From Diploptera punctata (lineage: Eukaryota; Arthropoda; Insecta; Blattodea; Blaberidae), in NCBI GenBank assembly GCA_030220185.1, contig JASPKZ010000419.1, positions 3,243,501-3,307,500 of the forward strand: a stretch of DNA of 64,000 nucleotides. Direction: 5' to 3'. How positions within the stretch are numbered: position 1 is the stretch's first letter; every line of letters starts with the position of its first letter. The notes beneath the pieces are model-generated. The model did not search any database. It was not told the origin of the DNA and saw only the letters and a list, made by a program, of their open reading frames with translations. The translations under genes were made by a program, and so were the position numbers. Below, one piece after another: positions 31,951 through 43,602 of this stretch.

Positions 31951-33690
31951 CATAAAAATATAATTTTCCGATTAACAACTTATTTTATAACTTGTAACGT
32001 TAGGTTTAATATCATATAGGCTACATAGTTTCTGGAAATTGACGCTTTGATTGACAGAAATGTTGAATTATTCCAGTTTCTTGAACGGGTCTATTCGTTT
32101 TGAATCACTATTTGAGAATGGTATGTTTGATTCGAAGTATTCTTGCATTTCAATAGAGATTACAAATTTAAAACTGTGACATTTTATGAAGGTATGATAT
32201 TTTCAGAATTATTCATAGGCCTAGTCGGTTTTATCTAAGAACACAGCTGACTTTCCAGGAAGTAAATGCGAATACTATTGTTGGTTTTTCATGTGTTTTA
32301 CGTAAAATTTTATTGTTTTAATTGTAATGATTTGAAGTGATTATGATGAAATTCGAACCTAATGTGTGCTTTTAGGTTAAAGAAACCAAGGATATCCGCA
32401 TCAGATTTATCGGGACTTGAATTTGAAGTTACAACTATCCAATACTAATTTTCTGAGCAATTTAGCTTGTGATATCAAAATCCTTATTAAAAAACTATAA
32501 ATAATGATTCCTCTCTATAAACCCCTCTAACTGGTTCTGTCAGCATTTTTGGACACAATCAACCCAGTCGTCGATATATCTTTTATCCAACGAACACTAA
32601 CACGATGTATGATTGAAGTTTCTTAGATATTGCACGTTGACGTTGATTATATTATTGATGTGTTCACTTTTACGAGCTCTTTCGGCGTGAATAGTCTTTT
32701 AATTTACATTCATAGTGGGAGGCAATTCAGAAAACTGATGATAACAAAATCGGGGGATACAGTTAAGTGTTGCAGCTCCATATCTATCATCTACATTCAA
32801 AATTTAATTGCACCACTCGATAGATAAAGGATCAAAGAATTCATTATGTTGAGAATGGAATGTGACGCATCGCGCGCGGCGGAGTGGGAAGCGCCTCAAT
32901 TTTGAGATCGTTTCGCTGCGAAACATAATTTTCGTTTAGTATAAAATTTTACTCGGATAATTTACAACGTTCGTTTGAGTTTCAATCTTCAGCTCTCGTC
33001 GAGATCTGTCGATTGTGTATATAAAATATTAGTATGAAATAGCTATAGTGCATATATAGGCCTACGGTATAATTTGTCATCGAGGTTGTCTCTTCTAACC
33101 TTTAGAGAATCAACTCTGAGCTATAAGGCAAAAACAACAGTAATAATATAATAATAGTAAATATGAAATAGAATTACAATAATTATTTATTTCCAGTTTA
33201 CAATGTACATATTTATGTTTGTAGATTTAACTAAAATTATACAGTTTTTTATTCAGTATTCCCCATTTTTCCAAAGATCAGTTTTATTTTAAAATTAATA
33301 TTTTAATATTCTAACTATTATTTAACTTATTCGAAAAAAACAACAGAAAATCACATTGTCTGAGGTCTGTACATATTAGTAGCAAAAACAATATAGGAAA
33401 CATTTCATACGCACATTCAGTTTATACCTCTACGTGTGCACGTCAAGATTTGCTGGATATTACGTTTCAAACGATGATTGAAAACATATTGATATTAGAG
33501 AAGGTCACAGTGATTTGTTCCATTTTGTACTTGACATACAGAAATATTTAGATTAGAACAAAACAGAAACATTTTAACTGTGTTCTTAAGCTTATTTTTG
33601 AGAAGTAAGTAGTTATATTAAAATAATAATTGACTTATGAGTTAATAATGGTAAGATAAAAAATAATGAATTAAAATATAAACTTTACCT
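31951..33690. other. Unannotated AT-rich sequence
   Basis: No gene or repeat recognised. A slightly GC-richer patch with CG steps lies at 32866-32945. 'taggcctacggta' type phrases occur, as elsewhere in the window. Confidence 0.4.
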
Positions 33691-33799
33691 ATAAATGTAT
33701 TATTAATGGTTGTCCATTTCCTGTCATCACTCTCGTCATGCATATCCTCACAACAAAGTCCAAAAATCTGCTTCCTCCATGACTTCACTGATTTCATAC

Positions 33800-33856
33800 C
33801 TGCTGCTGCACCGCAGCTAGACTGCTCGTGTCACTACGCCTCGACTGTAGCTGGTC
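33800..33856 (-). other. Candidate small exon (weak)
   Basis: Minus strand: acceptor-like 'ttgctcAG', then 57 open bases reading DQLQSRRSDTSSLAAVQQQ, then donor-like CAG|GTATGA. Another frame across this spot reads GMKSVKSWRKQIFGLC to ~33690. GC content and codon texture stand out from the surroundings. No known domain; may be chance. Confidence 0.2.
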
Positions 33857-33975
33857 CTGAGCAATTCAATGGAAACATCACACCAAGGAATACATTTTAA
33901 ATGTTATATTTAATATTTTTCACAATAACTAGTTTAATTGCAGAAAGGAGTATAACTAACAAATATTGACTTAAC

Positions 33976-34006
33976 ATAAATAAATAAATAAATAAATAAA
34001 TAAAAA
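33976..34006. repeat. (AAAT)n microsatellite
   Basis: About seven AAAT repeats. Confidence 0.95.
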
Positions 34007-34436
34007 TACTCTGGTACCATATAAAATAATTTGTATATTACAGGTAATGTCAGATAGTCACGGACTACGTTTTGGTTCTAACATATTTAATATTATTTTT
34101 GTCTTTTTAAATAATCGTATTTTAGCTTGAAGTGTCGTCTTGAAACTGATTTTTTAAATTGTTTTTGGAATAAACTTTATAATAACGTGAGGGAAATAAT
34201 ATATAAGTTGTAAATAGTATTTACAAAAATGTCAGATAGTCACAACCGTTTCAATAGCAAATATCTAATGTAAAATTTGATTCTGAAATTTTTCATTATC
34301 ATCTTTATCCTCCATATCTTTTCTCTCAAATAATAAAGCCAAATTCACAAGTCAAACAAATTATATATTAAATGATACAAGGTGTGCTCTAAACATTTAT
34401 TGAAATTGTCACATATTCATATGTGGAATTGCTCAC

Positions 34437-34525
34437 CTGTCGCCGTCGTGGCTACTGTTGTATATGGTTCCTCATATCCTTCCGCAACAAATACAGTTGT
34501 TATTGCCGTTACCAGACGCCCAGTA
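34437..34525 (-). other. Candidate exon (weak)
   Basis: Minus strand: pyrimidine-rich run and AG, then an 89-base open stretch reading TGRLVTAITTVFVAEGYEEP and then YTTVATTAT, ending in a strong donor ACAG|GTGAGC at 34436-34435. The phase at its end (1) does not match the phase-0 start of the 33800-33856 candidate, so the two need not belong together. No family recognised. Confidence 0.25.
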
Positions 34526-34569
34526 CTCAGTGATCCGAAATGTCAAAGAATTGGCAAAAATTAAAATTT

Positions 34570-35860
34570 TTACTTTTTGTTAGGGGGGAAAATATAAAGT
34601 TTTGTACACAAGTAGATTGGATGACAAATCTGCCAAAGAAATTAATATTTATATTAACTATCAGATTAACTTTCGGTCCGTGAAAATATGCAACATAAAA
34701 AATGAATTTTTATTCCACATTTTGGCCAAACTACTGCACTTTTTCTGATAATAATTTTAATACTATTCACTACATATAATTGTACTAAACAGGCTTATGC
34801 ATTCATAATATTGAACAGAAAATGATCCCACAAAAGAATCATAATACAAATAATACATTTTATTTCTGAATTGAAAGAACGAATGTAATCTTGAGTAATA
34901 AAGTTTTCGCCGTCATTTTCCACGACAATTTCTAATACCAAATATACTTTAAAGTGTTGCTAAAACTGGTATATGTGAAAAGCTTTGCTAAAGTGTGTTA
35001 AATTAGATTTACGCAGTACATTAACGAACTTGTGTTATGCAGATAACGCGTGAATTTGCATCTCGGGCGCGTGCGGGCAAGCATTGCATTCAGGACGGGA
35101 ATTCTCCTGTCACTAAGAAATGATAGCAGTAGTGCAATGCGCGAGAAATAAGGAAGTTCTCTAAGATTGCTAATAACAAAACTTTCACACATATTGTCCA
35201 ACTGTGTAATTTACTGCAGTGTCTTATGATATTATACAAATATAGAAGGGAACAGTACGAAGTTCTCCGTGAAAAATCAGATGAAGGTCGGAATTATCAA
35301 ATAAAAGATTTATGTTAATTTTTATAAAGACTACCAGTAGTTTGAGGATAGTGTAAACAAGATACGTGTAGAGGTGTCACGGTTCTGCAGCAAAATACTT
35401 AAAGAAAGTAAAAACAATGAAGAGTTTTTAGTTCCTAGTTCGTCGAATCCTACGTGCTCTGAACAGTAACGTGTATTCCCTAGTGTCGGTTTTGAAGAAA
35501 TGAGCTAGAGACTGAAGGATTTCGACGTGTAAACTCATCCCAAGAATTCGCTTTGGCAACTAAAGTACATTTTAAGGGGCTGGGAGAGGAAAAGGCATCG
35601 GCACTGGCAAATGACAACTCTAACAAGAGAAAAAAAATATCATTCGATTTTCAAAATAATTAAAATCACAACTCCAATTAAAACCTTACAACGGAAAGGA
35701 AAAAATGAAGATATTTTGTTAATTATTGAAGCTAATTTAAACTAAGGAAACAAAACCTTATAAAACACAAGCAAAATAAAGGATATCTAATATCAATTCG
35801 TCTATACAACCCCAAGCCAAAATCAATTATAAACCCAAATATCAAAGCCGAAGCCTAAAG
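34570..35860. other. Unannotated AT-rich sequence
   Basis: No gene or repeat recognised up to the satellite array. Short ORFs here have no recognisable composition or motifs. Confidence 0.4.
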
Positions 35861-35869
35861 TCCAAAGCC

Positions 35870-37312
35870 CAAAGCCCAAAGCCCCGTGCAGAACAAATTT
35901 CCCGATTCCAATTCCTGAACCATGCCCGAAATCTTGCACGAGCTCCTTGCCCAAGCCCCATGCCCTTAACTCCGTCCCCGATCCCATGAGCGATCTCTGA
36001 GCCCAACGCCACGCCTTTAACTCCTTTTCCAATCCTGTGAGCGATCCCCGTGTCTAAGTCCCGTGACCGAGTTCCGTGCCCGAGCACCTGCCTTAGCCCC
36101 AGGCCCGAGCCCCGCTCGAGAAATCTTGCACGAGCTTCCTTCCCCAATCCCGTGCCCAGACCCAGAGCCATAGCCTCATGCCCAAAATCTTGCACGAGCT
36201 CCTTGCCCAAGCCCCGTGCCCGAGCCCAGTGCCCGATCCCCATTCCCTCAACTCCGTCTCCGATCCAGTGAGAGATCCCTGTGCCCGACCCCGTGCTGTT
36301 AACTCCTTTTCCAATCCTGTGAGCGATCCCCTGCCTAAGTCCCGTGACCGAGTACCGTGTCCGAGCACCTGCCTTAGCCCCAGGCCCGAGCCCCGCTCGA
36401 GAAATCTTGCACGAGCTCCTTGCCCAATCCCGTGCCCGAACCCAGAGCCTTAGCCCCATGCCCGAAATCTTGCACGAGCTCCTTGCCCAAGCCCCGTGCC
36501 CGAGCCCAGTGCCCGATCCCCATTCCCTCAACTCCGTCTCCGATCCAGTGAGAGATCCCTGTGCCCGACCCCGTGCTGTTAACTCCTTTTCCAATCCTGT
36601 GAGCGATCCCCTGCCTAAGTCCCGTGACCGAGTACCGTGTCCGAGCACCTGCCTTAGCCCAGGCCCGAGCCCCGCTCGAGAAATCTTGCACGAGCTTCCT
36701 TGCCCAATCCCGTGCCCGAACCCAGAGCCTTAGCCCCATGCCCGAAATCTTGCACGAGCTCCTTGCCCAAGCCCCGTGCCCGAGCCCAGTGCCCGATCCC
36801 CATTTCCTCAACTCCGTCTCCGATCCAGTGAGAGATTCCTGTGCCCGACCCCGTGCTGTTAACTCCTTTTCCAATCCTGTGAGCGATCCCCTGCCTAAGT
36901 CCCGTGACCGAGTACCGTGTCCGAGCACCTGCCTTAGCCCCAGGCCCGAGCCCCGCTCGAGAAATCTTGCACGAGCTTCCTTGCCCAATCCCGTGCCCGA
37001 ACCCAGAGCCTTAGCCCCATGCCCGAAATCTTGCACGAGCTCCTTGCCCAAGCCCCGTGCCCGAGCCCAGTGCCCGATCCCCGTGCCCTTAGCTCCGTCT
37101 CCGATCCCGTGAGCGATCCCCGTGCTCGATTTCTGTGCCCGTAGCTGCGTTTCGATCCCCTGAGCGATTCCCGTGGCCGAGCACCTGCCTTAGCCCCAAG
37201 CCCGAACTCGATGCCCGAGAAATCTTGCACAAATTTCCTGCCCAAAACCTGTGCCCGAACCCAAGCCCCGTGTCCAAACCCCGTGCCCAAACCCCAAAAC
37301 GAAGCCCAAACC
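35870..37312. repeat. GC-rich higher-order tandem array, ~280-bp unit
   Basis: CCCGAAATCTTGCACGAGCT (or one-base variants) starts at 36181, 36461, 36741 and 37022, spacings 280, 280 and 281. A shorter unit starts at ~35925. Each unit has a second copy of 'gaaatcttgcacgagct' after 'cgctcga'. It is built of 12-15-base sub-units of the CCGTGCCCGAG/CCAGTGCCCGATC type. GC content is far above the surroundings. Few stop codons exist on either strand, giving overlapping ORFs of up to 268 codons. Because 280 is not a multiple of three, the frame changes each unit, which argues against a repeat protein. The edges fade into 'aaagcccaaagccc'. Confidence 0.95.
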
Positions 37313-37319
37313 CATCGTA

Positions 37320-37990
37320 ATCATAAATCATATCAATACATGCAAGTAATACTGATAAAAAAAGTGGATGGATAGATACAAAATAAGAAGAAAAATAAAA
37401 GTTTAAGCATAGAAAGATGTGTAAACATTGTAAATCTGTGAATAAATATATTATTATTTTCTAAATTAATACGCCTATCTATGATTATAGATTAATATAT
37501 TTTCCAAGTATCTCGCAAATAAGTTATTTGTTAAAATCAGCCATTAACTAATATATTGCTTGTAACAACGAATTAAAAGTCCTCGCATCAAATATAATGT
37601 TAATCTTACACATGGGAGCCAAATAGTGACTTCAGATATTTGCCGATTTTTTCGCATTGTGGATCACTGTGCAGTCCCTGTAATCTTCGTTTTTCACGCC
37701 ATTCCTAGAATAAGAATAAATTCTTACTAGTTTCTTTAAATATATCCGTAGTTGAATACATAAAAACATGCGTACTATCTTTCTGTTTATAATTGCTATA
37801 AAGAAACTTGCAACATTTTTAACTAAAAAAATGTTTTTTTTAATAAACATAATTATTATGTTGAAAGTAAGTATACTTACGTAATATCGAGCAAATAAAT
37901 GTACATAGAGGTGATAATCTGTTTGTTTTATAAACACTGACTTTATAGGTTGTATAATATTTACAGATTTTGTGAGGAGAGGAATTAATG
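37320..37990. other. Unannotated AT-rich sequence
   Basis: No gene or repeat recognised. Confidence 0.4.
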
Positions 37991-38254
37991 TACAGCCTTT
38001 GAAAAAAATGATAGCGCAACTTTTGATGGTGGAAAGTTAAAAAGTTTTGAAGAGCGTTTCACACTAGTAAGTTACATGTGCTGTCTCCTTTGAGGTCAAA
38101 TCCGGCGGCATACGGGGTCAATCATAGATTTATACCAATCGTTATTGAAAGAATTTCAACAAATAAATTTATTAATTGAATTTCTGAGTTAAGAGAGTTA
38201 TCAGATGACTGAAAGCAAGGAATGGTCTCTTAAACCAATCAATAGTAAATTAGC

Positions 38255-38360
38255 GCTTACTTCTGATACGGTATTTGTATCGTTCACTTCAGTTGAGCAG
38301 TTGGTAAGATGCTTTCTTGCGACGACGCAGGCCTATTTTCGATCCTGGTCAGGAATTTTT
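38255..38360 (+). mobile_element. tRNA-like relic
   Basis: 'cagttgagcagttggtaagatgc' resembles a tRNA D-arm/A-box, and 'tattttcgatcctgg' a mutated B box. Probably a decayed tRNA-derived SINE head. Confidence 0.4.
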
Positions 38361-38461
38361 TGTAATAACATTGTTATATTTTATAATGCCTACACGTTAC
38401 CATGCTACGTTATATAAATAAATTTGTATATATAGGGAAATTAATTAATTAATGGAAACAG

Positions 38462-38464
<3 letters not shown>

Positions 38465-38511
<47 letters not shown>
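38465..38511. repeat. (AT)n microsatellite
   Basis: About 23 AT repeats, the longest in the window. Confidence 0.95.
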
Positions 38512-38513
<2 letters not shown>

Positions 38514-38696
38514 GAATAACGATTATAAAATCTCGTTACTTTGTTTAAAGAACACAGGGCATAACAAGATTGATTATTTCCACTACTAATGTAAAATGCG
38601 TCTGATTAATTTAAATTAAAACAAGTTAATATATAATTTAATTATATAAGTAAGTCCTGGAGTATTGCTTCGCTTCATACAGACAGTTTCTAGCAG

Positions 38697-38775
38697 GGAA
38701 CCGTTGTGGTCCAGTGGAGGGAGCTTCTATTTCTCATGCAGGAGGTCGCGTGTTCGATCCCGCCGTCAAGCTTTT
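38697..38775 (+). mobile_element. tRNA-derived SINE head (single copy here)
   Basis: 'accgttgtggtccagtgg' with A-box TGGTCCAGTGG and 'tcgcgtgttcgatccc' as B box, correctly spaced (~35 bases). The acceptor stem does not close. It is followed by (CT)n and T-rich sequence to ~38860, which may be the SINE body. Confidence 0.6.
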
Positions 38776-39039
38776 TTTCTCTCTCTCTCACGTCCTTATC
38801 TCAATCAATTTTCTTTGTTTTGTTTTACTTTATTTTGCTTTGTTTTATTTACAGCATTTACTTATATATGCGAAATTATTTTACATTACACGACACACAA
38901 CAAAATAGAACGGATTTTAGTTTCTCAAATAGTTGTATAGTTGTGAACCAAAACAACTGACCTCTGGTCATGCGCAGTAGCTTCGTTCTGGAACTTGAAA
39001 ATTACCTGTCCTCCAACAATTATTTCAAAGGCTGTACGT

Positions 39040-39550
39040 ATATACATTCTACCTTTAATCTTATTTTGAGCGTATTTTCAAATTCTTAAAGTCTTACAGA
39101 TCATATCTTTAACTTCAAATCAATTTTCTTTTAAATAACTGGGTTTTTTCAGTTCAGAGGGTAAATCCTTATATGCTGTGTGATATCACTTTCATTATAT
39201 ATTGATTGATAATTAAAGTGAAGAAATAAAAACATTTGTTTCTTTTAACAAATTACTGATGTATTATTATTAGATCGTACGTTGTTTATTTTTTAATTGT
39301 TCACATAGATTTTAACTGCTAGTACTAAAATCACTATTTTTAATCTATTTGAAACTTACCTGTAGATTAGCGTGTTTGTTACGTTTTGTAGGTCTCGGAA
39401 GGAAACAAAATACATCGCTCTGGACATGGCCCTATGTTTAACGTGCACTATGGCTGTTACAGACTAATATTGGCAGGACATGTTAGAAACATGAAACTGA
39501 AACAACGGTACTGAGATTTGTTAACATATTGTTTCTTTAAGATGAATGGT

Positions 39551-39552
<2 letters not shown>
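39040..39552. other. Unannotated AT-rich sequence
   Basis: No gene or repeat recognised. Confidence 0.4.
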
Positions 39553-39581
<29 letters not shown>

Positions 39582-39582
39582 G
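39553..39582. repeat. (TA)n microsatellite
   Basis: About 15 TA repeats. Confidence 0.95.
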
Positions 39583-39725
39583 CTTCAATACCGTCCTGAT
39601 GGAAAGAGATATTTGAGATGTCCTAGAAGAAATAGATCGAGAATGCTTCACTGAAACCTTTACAGGATATAGGCCTTCAACTTGTTTGATAGAAGAAGAT
39701 AATGATATAAATAAATATACCGTAC
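39583..39725 (+). mobile_element. Short LINE 3' fragment
   Basis: 'YRPDGKRYLRCPRRN' and, after a frameshift, 'LKPLQDIGLQL' before 'gaagaagataatga'. Resembles the arginine-rich GRR--GRPRRRW tail and acidic repeat end of LINE-B-like elements. Very short. Confidence 0.45.
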
Positions 39726-39744
39726 GCATATTATTCTCAGCTAG

Positions 39745-40460
39745 TGGTTGGACGTAATGTTGCAGTCAGTGTAAACAGCACAGTATTCTCTTTCTATACC
39801 ATTGGAAATTACTCAATCGACTTAGATGGAAAATTAACAGCCATAAACATTGCCCTTCAACAACTTTAAGTCAGGCAAGAAAGTTTGAAAAATGTAGTCT
39901 TCTACTCTGATTTAAAAATCAGCAACACAACTTCGACACATAAACATCTCTCATGTTCTCATGTATCAAACATTCAAGCCGTATTCAGAGACTTCCAAAA
40001 TATCCAGAAAATAATTAAACTTCAGTGGAATACAATGTAATGAAATAACATACTCATTAGTCAAGAAAGGCCCTCAATTAATCATATAACTAAATCAACT
40101 CGTTGAAGCTACAGTCAATAGAAATGTAAATCAAGAAATGTACCAACACTATAGAAACATCAGCTTGGAAAGAAAATGGAACGTGCTTCTTGCAATACAC
40201 CACATTGTACCAAAAATGTCAAGGAAAAAATTAGTTGCACCAGTCAAATCTTAACTGGCCACGACCTCCTAGCAGAACATCTACACCAACTTATCATCAT
40301 CCCATCACTATGTTTTCCGTTCTGATAGCGACAGTGTCATGAATTAGGACCTTATGAAAATATGTACTGCTTTGAAAACCTCCAATTTAATCTGATGGCG
40401 AATTATAATGGGAAGTTTACCGAAAAGTGACTTTGCTCCAAATGACAGAGCGTTACACTG
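39745..40460 (+). pseudogene. LINE RNase H and C-terminal region, decayed
   Basis: SVNSTVFSFYTIGNYSIDLD then GKLTAINIALQQL and SLKNVVFYSD match the start of an RNase H domain (beta strands, the Glu position mutated to Lys, then the SD motif). Further on, 'TGHDLLAEHLHQL' and, frameshifted, 'CDSDSVMN' match the zinc-knuckle-like tail found after RNase H in I/Jockey-type LINEs. Many stops. It is the only RNase H-bearing LINE trace in the window. Confidence 0.7.
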
Positions 40461-41277
40461 TATAAATGTATAACGTTACTGTGACACTGAATACAGTATG
40501 TTTTGCAACAAAAGTTGTAACGATTTATTTTACAAATAATCTCGATGAATGTTAAAGATAAAATCTGTAATATTAAGAACAGCTTATTTTACTATCTTCT
40601 AAATATTGTTCTCCTATAATGCAAACATTATTCTTAACTGGAGTAAAATTGTAAGAAACTACATTTATAAGTTATTATTTTAGGGGTTCTGCTATAAGCA
40701 TTATAAGGTTCAGAGATTTGAAGTGCGGCAAATTGACGATCTTTTCAGCAGATGAGGATGAAGCATTTCACCAAGTTTTCTTCTTGCACTTCGATTGTGA
40801 TGCTCTCTAAATTGGCGAAGAAAACAGATAATAATTACTTCTTGAGAGTCCTGCTAGTGTTTACCACAATGTCTTGCACGTTTAATTACCTTCTATAATG
40901 ATCCAATAAACACTAGAACATAAGAGTACACAGTTATAAGCCAATTAAAATAATTGAAATCATTAACGAGTCATCTGTGCCATAATTACAGAATTTAGGT
41001 ACCGTAACCGAAGAATTGAAGGTAAATTAATGTGTTACATAATCATTTGGTAATTATGTAGTAGTTACCTCTTTTGAACTAGTTCAATTCAGTGAATTAT
41101 AACATAAACAATATTTATGTTATTCTAGTGACGATTCTTATGAACGATCAAGTTATAATAAATAGCAATGTCTCGAAAAGAAGTCTTTTAAAACCTAACA
41201 GGCTAAAATTTAACCTAACTAACAGCGTATGCTACATAAAAAAGACAAATATTTGGCAAGTGTGAGTCATATTTGTC
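40461..41277. other. Unannotated AT-rich sequence
   Basis: No gene or repeat recognised. Confidence 0.4.
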
Positions 41278-41597
41278 CCGCGTCGTAGCCGAGTGGTTAA
41301 GGTAAGATGGCTTGGTGCAAAGCTACGGGACTTGCGCTGGTTCGAATCTCCGTGGAGGAATATATTTTCTCATGGAATTTCGGCCAATATGGACCTTGGC
41401 AACACATCATCGTGAGGCATTTGGGTAGCTACATTAAGTAGCGGCTCCAGGTTGAGGAAACCAGCTATAACGGCGGGGGGACCCGACACGCTGACCACAT
41501 GTCGTCCCTACACTGACTGAATGATCTTCTACCTCTATGATGAACACAGGTGGATGTGAGACCAGCAGCCGACTGATAGGCCAAAGGCCTTCTAGGA
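41278..41597 (+). mobile_element. SINE-C, full-length, 3'-end type 1
   Basis: Head 'cgtcgtagccgagtggttaag' with A-box TAGCCGAGTGG and B-box GGTTCGAATCTCC (Ser/Leu-type tRNA likeness). Body 'ctcatggaatttcggcc', 'agtagcggctccaggttgagg' and 'cacatgtcgtccctacact'. The end, 'gccaaaggccttctaggac', differs from the two minus-strand copies at 43962 and 45733. Confidence 0.88.
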
Positions 41598-41773
41598 CTA
41601 TCGCATCATGGTGTTGAAGTTAAAATGAACAATTTTAGTTAGCTTTTAGACTAAATACCCATCTGTTTAAACGTGAACCAAACCTAAGCATATTATGTGT
41701 TATTAGTAAGAAGAACGAGTTCTTAAAACAAGGTAGTCACTTTGATATCCTTAACCAAAATATGCTGGATGTT

Positions 41774-41945
41774 GGAACTAACTCACTGGCTCTATCGAAT
41801 CCGTAGGTTCATGGCCGCGCAAATGTACGTTTTCCATATATCCATATCCCGAACTAATATTTTTCATTCATTCATATGTAATTTCCCTCACTCAAATCGT
41901 GGTTAATGTTATCCTCCCACCTCATTCTTGGCTTTATTCAATGAT
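41774..41945 (-). mobile_element. LINE-A 3' end fragment
   Basis: The complement ends 'gcggccatgaacctacgg.ttcgatagagccagtgagtt'. It contains decayed 'atatggaaaacg' and 'gaatgaggtgggaggataacatt'. Confidence 0.8.
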
Positions 41946-42411
41946 ATCCATTATTTACAGGACTTTCTATAAATCCTAAATGATTAAAGATTCAATTTAT
42001 AATTATATTTACAGGAGTAAATTAACTTTTTTCCCTCAACATTTTTTAGGACTCCTCATTCTTATTTTATATGCATAGTTTCAAAGCCCCTCTTTCATTC
42101 CCCATCCATTCTACAAGTCATTCCCTTTGCAATTTGCGAGATTAAAGAAAATTAAATCATATGTTGATGTAAAAATAATGTAAATGACACCATGTTATCG
42201 TTGGATCACATCTACGACGATTTGTAAAACAGAGTATCTAACAAATAAGAAATATGCTAAATAAAAGACAGTAATAAATCTGTTCTACCTACTAATATAA
42301 TCTAAAGTACCAAACGTAACTAAACAAGCATTTTTTGGCTATTAGCTGTAGCTGAAATTTGAGTCATGTTGGCAACTTCGATAACTATAAATAATAAATA
42401 TAGTTCACTAG

Positions 42412-43200
42412 CTAATGACCTGCGGGCGCTGCTACGTCTAAATAAATGAAAATTAATTTGCTTTTATGTTTAGTTGAATAAGTAAAAGGAAACGTAATTA
42501 TAATTTTATATTTTTTAGATACCTCGTGCTGATTACCCGGCGTTGCCCAGAAATCTACTTATACCGATCTTCTTGACATAAATGAGCTGAAATACGAACA
42601 TTAATGTGTTTTATCTTTAGTTAAATTAAGTGAAAGAAAAAATTATACTGTAATTATTTTTAGATACCCTATGCTGTTTACCCGGCGTTGTCTGGGAATC
42701 TACTTATCTCGATCTTCTTGGCATAAATTAACTAAAAGACAAAATTCGTTATTGTGAGTTATCCGTAAAAGAATACCCGCCATGTACTTGCACAGGAATC
42801 TGCGTACTAGTCTCGATCTTCTTGACATTAATGAAAGACAAAAATGGTTATTGTGTATTATCCGTAAGAGAAAACATATGCTGTCGCGGACTTTTTTGTA
42901 GAGTGTTTTAAGATATTCAATTCTGTGTACATTAATTTTGTGTATTTGTTATGGTTCAGGCAGCGTAAGCCATTTAAGCGTCCAAAAAGCCACTTTTTTC
43001 ACCTTTTCTACTACAAAGGACGATTTTTAAAGGCGTAGGATTTGAGTATCACAACTCTCTTATAGCTTATGTTCATCGCGGGAATTCATGATCATTTTGC
43101 AAAAAAGCCCCATGACAACCGGGTTAACGGTATGGCCGGGCATAAAGTACGAACAAACAAACAAACCAACAAACAAACAAACATTACTTTTTATATATTT
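42412..43200 (+). mobile_element. Element H, long copy with tandem internal units
   Basis: Starts 'gctaatgacctgcgggcgctgc' and ends with ACAA-rich repeats and 'tttttatatatttagtaact'. Internal units begin at 42516 and 42661 ('tagatacc...tgctg.ttacccggcgttg', then 'gaatctacttat' and 'cgatcttcttg'), with a decayed third near 42775. It splits copy C relative to copy A near 15710. 49800-50385 and 60210-60450 (minus) are partial copies. Class unknown; no coding region. Confidence 0.7.
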
Positions 43201-43602
43201 AGTAACTAGCTGTATGTTGCAATATTCATCTCGCTGGAATAGCCTTCACCAGTTCATAAGCGTACCTTTCTTTACAATTGTCATTTGTTCTTTAAAATAG
43301 ATGTCAGAGGTTCTACACCTGTATTGTCTTTGAAGCAGAAAATTCTACGAAACAATCAGTTAAAATAACATTATACAGTAGTCATATGTAGATGTACACA
43401 TTTTGTTCTCTCAAGAGCATTGTTCTATAATAGAAGATCAGAAATAAACATAGGAACTTGTATATTATAATTCACTTTTCCATTGCCATACAAATCACCA
43501 GATACAATTAAATATTTTCCATAATTGTGCCTAAACTACCTAATTTTCTCGTTATAGGCCTAGCTGCTGATTTTGTATCTATAATATTGACATGATACCT
43601 TA

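Larger units (their letters stand above)
37993..39034. mobile_element. Small TIR element with TA flanks, ~1.04 kb
   Basis: CAGCCTTTGAAAAAAAT at 37993 and the complement of CAGCCTTTGAAATAATT ending at 39034, each flanked by TA inside GTAC. The inverted ends and TA duplication fit a Tc1/mariner-type non-autonomous element. It contains two tRNA-like sequences and a long (AT)n, and no transposase. Confidence 0.55.

Noticed and set aside
36050..37112. CpG-island promoter
   Set aside because: The GC richness comes from the tandem repeat. No adjacent transcribed exon or core promoter element is visible.
35870..37312. CRISPR-like array
   Set aside because: There are no short exact repeats separated by unique spacers. 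The units are contiguous ~280-bp tandem copies in a eukaryotic setting.
35842..37331. Long overlapping ORFs (up to 268 codons) on both strands over the GC-rich array
   Set aside because: They result from low stop density in a GC-rich tandem repeat. The ~280-base period is not a multiple of three and all frames are similarly open, so no frame is favoured.
39583..40460. One continuous LINE from 39583 to 40460
   Set aside because: The first part looks like a LINE 3' terminus while the second is an RNase H region, so the order is wrong for a single element; treated as two fragments.
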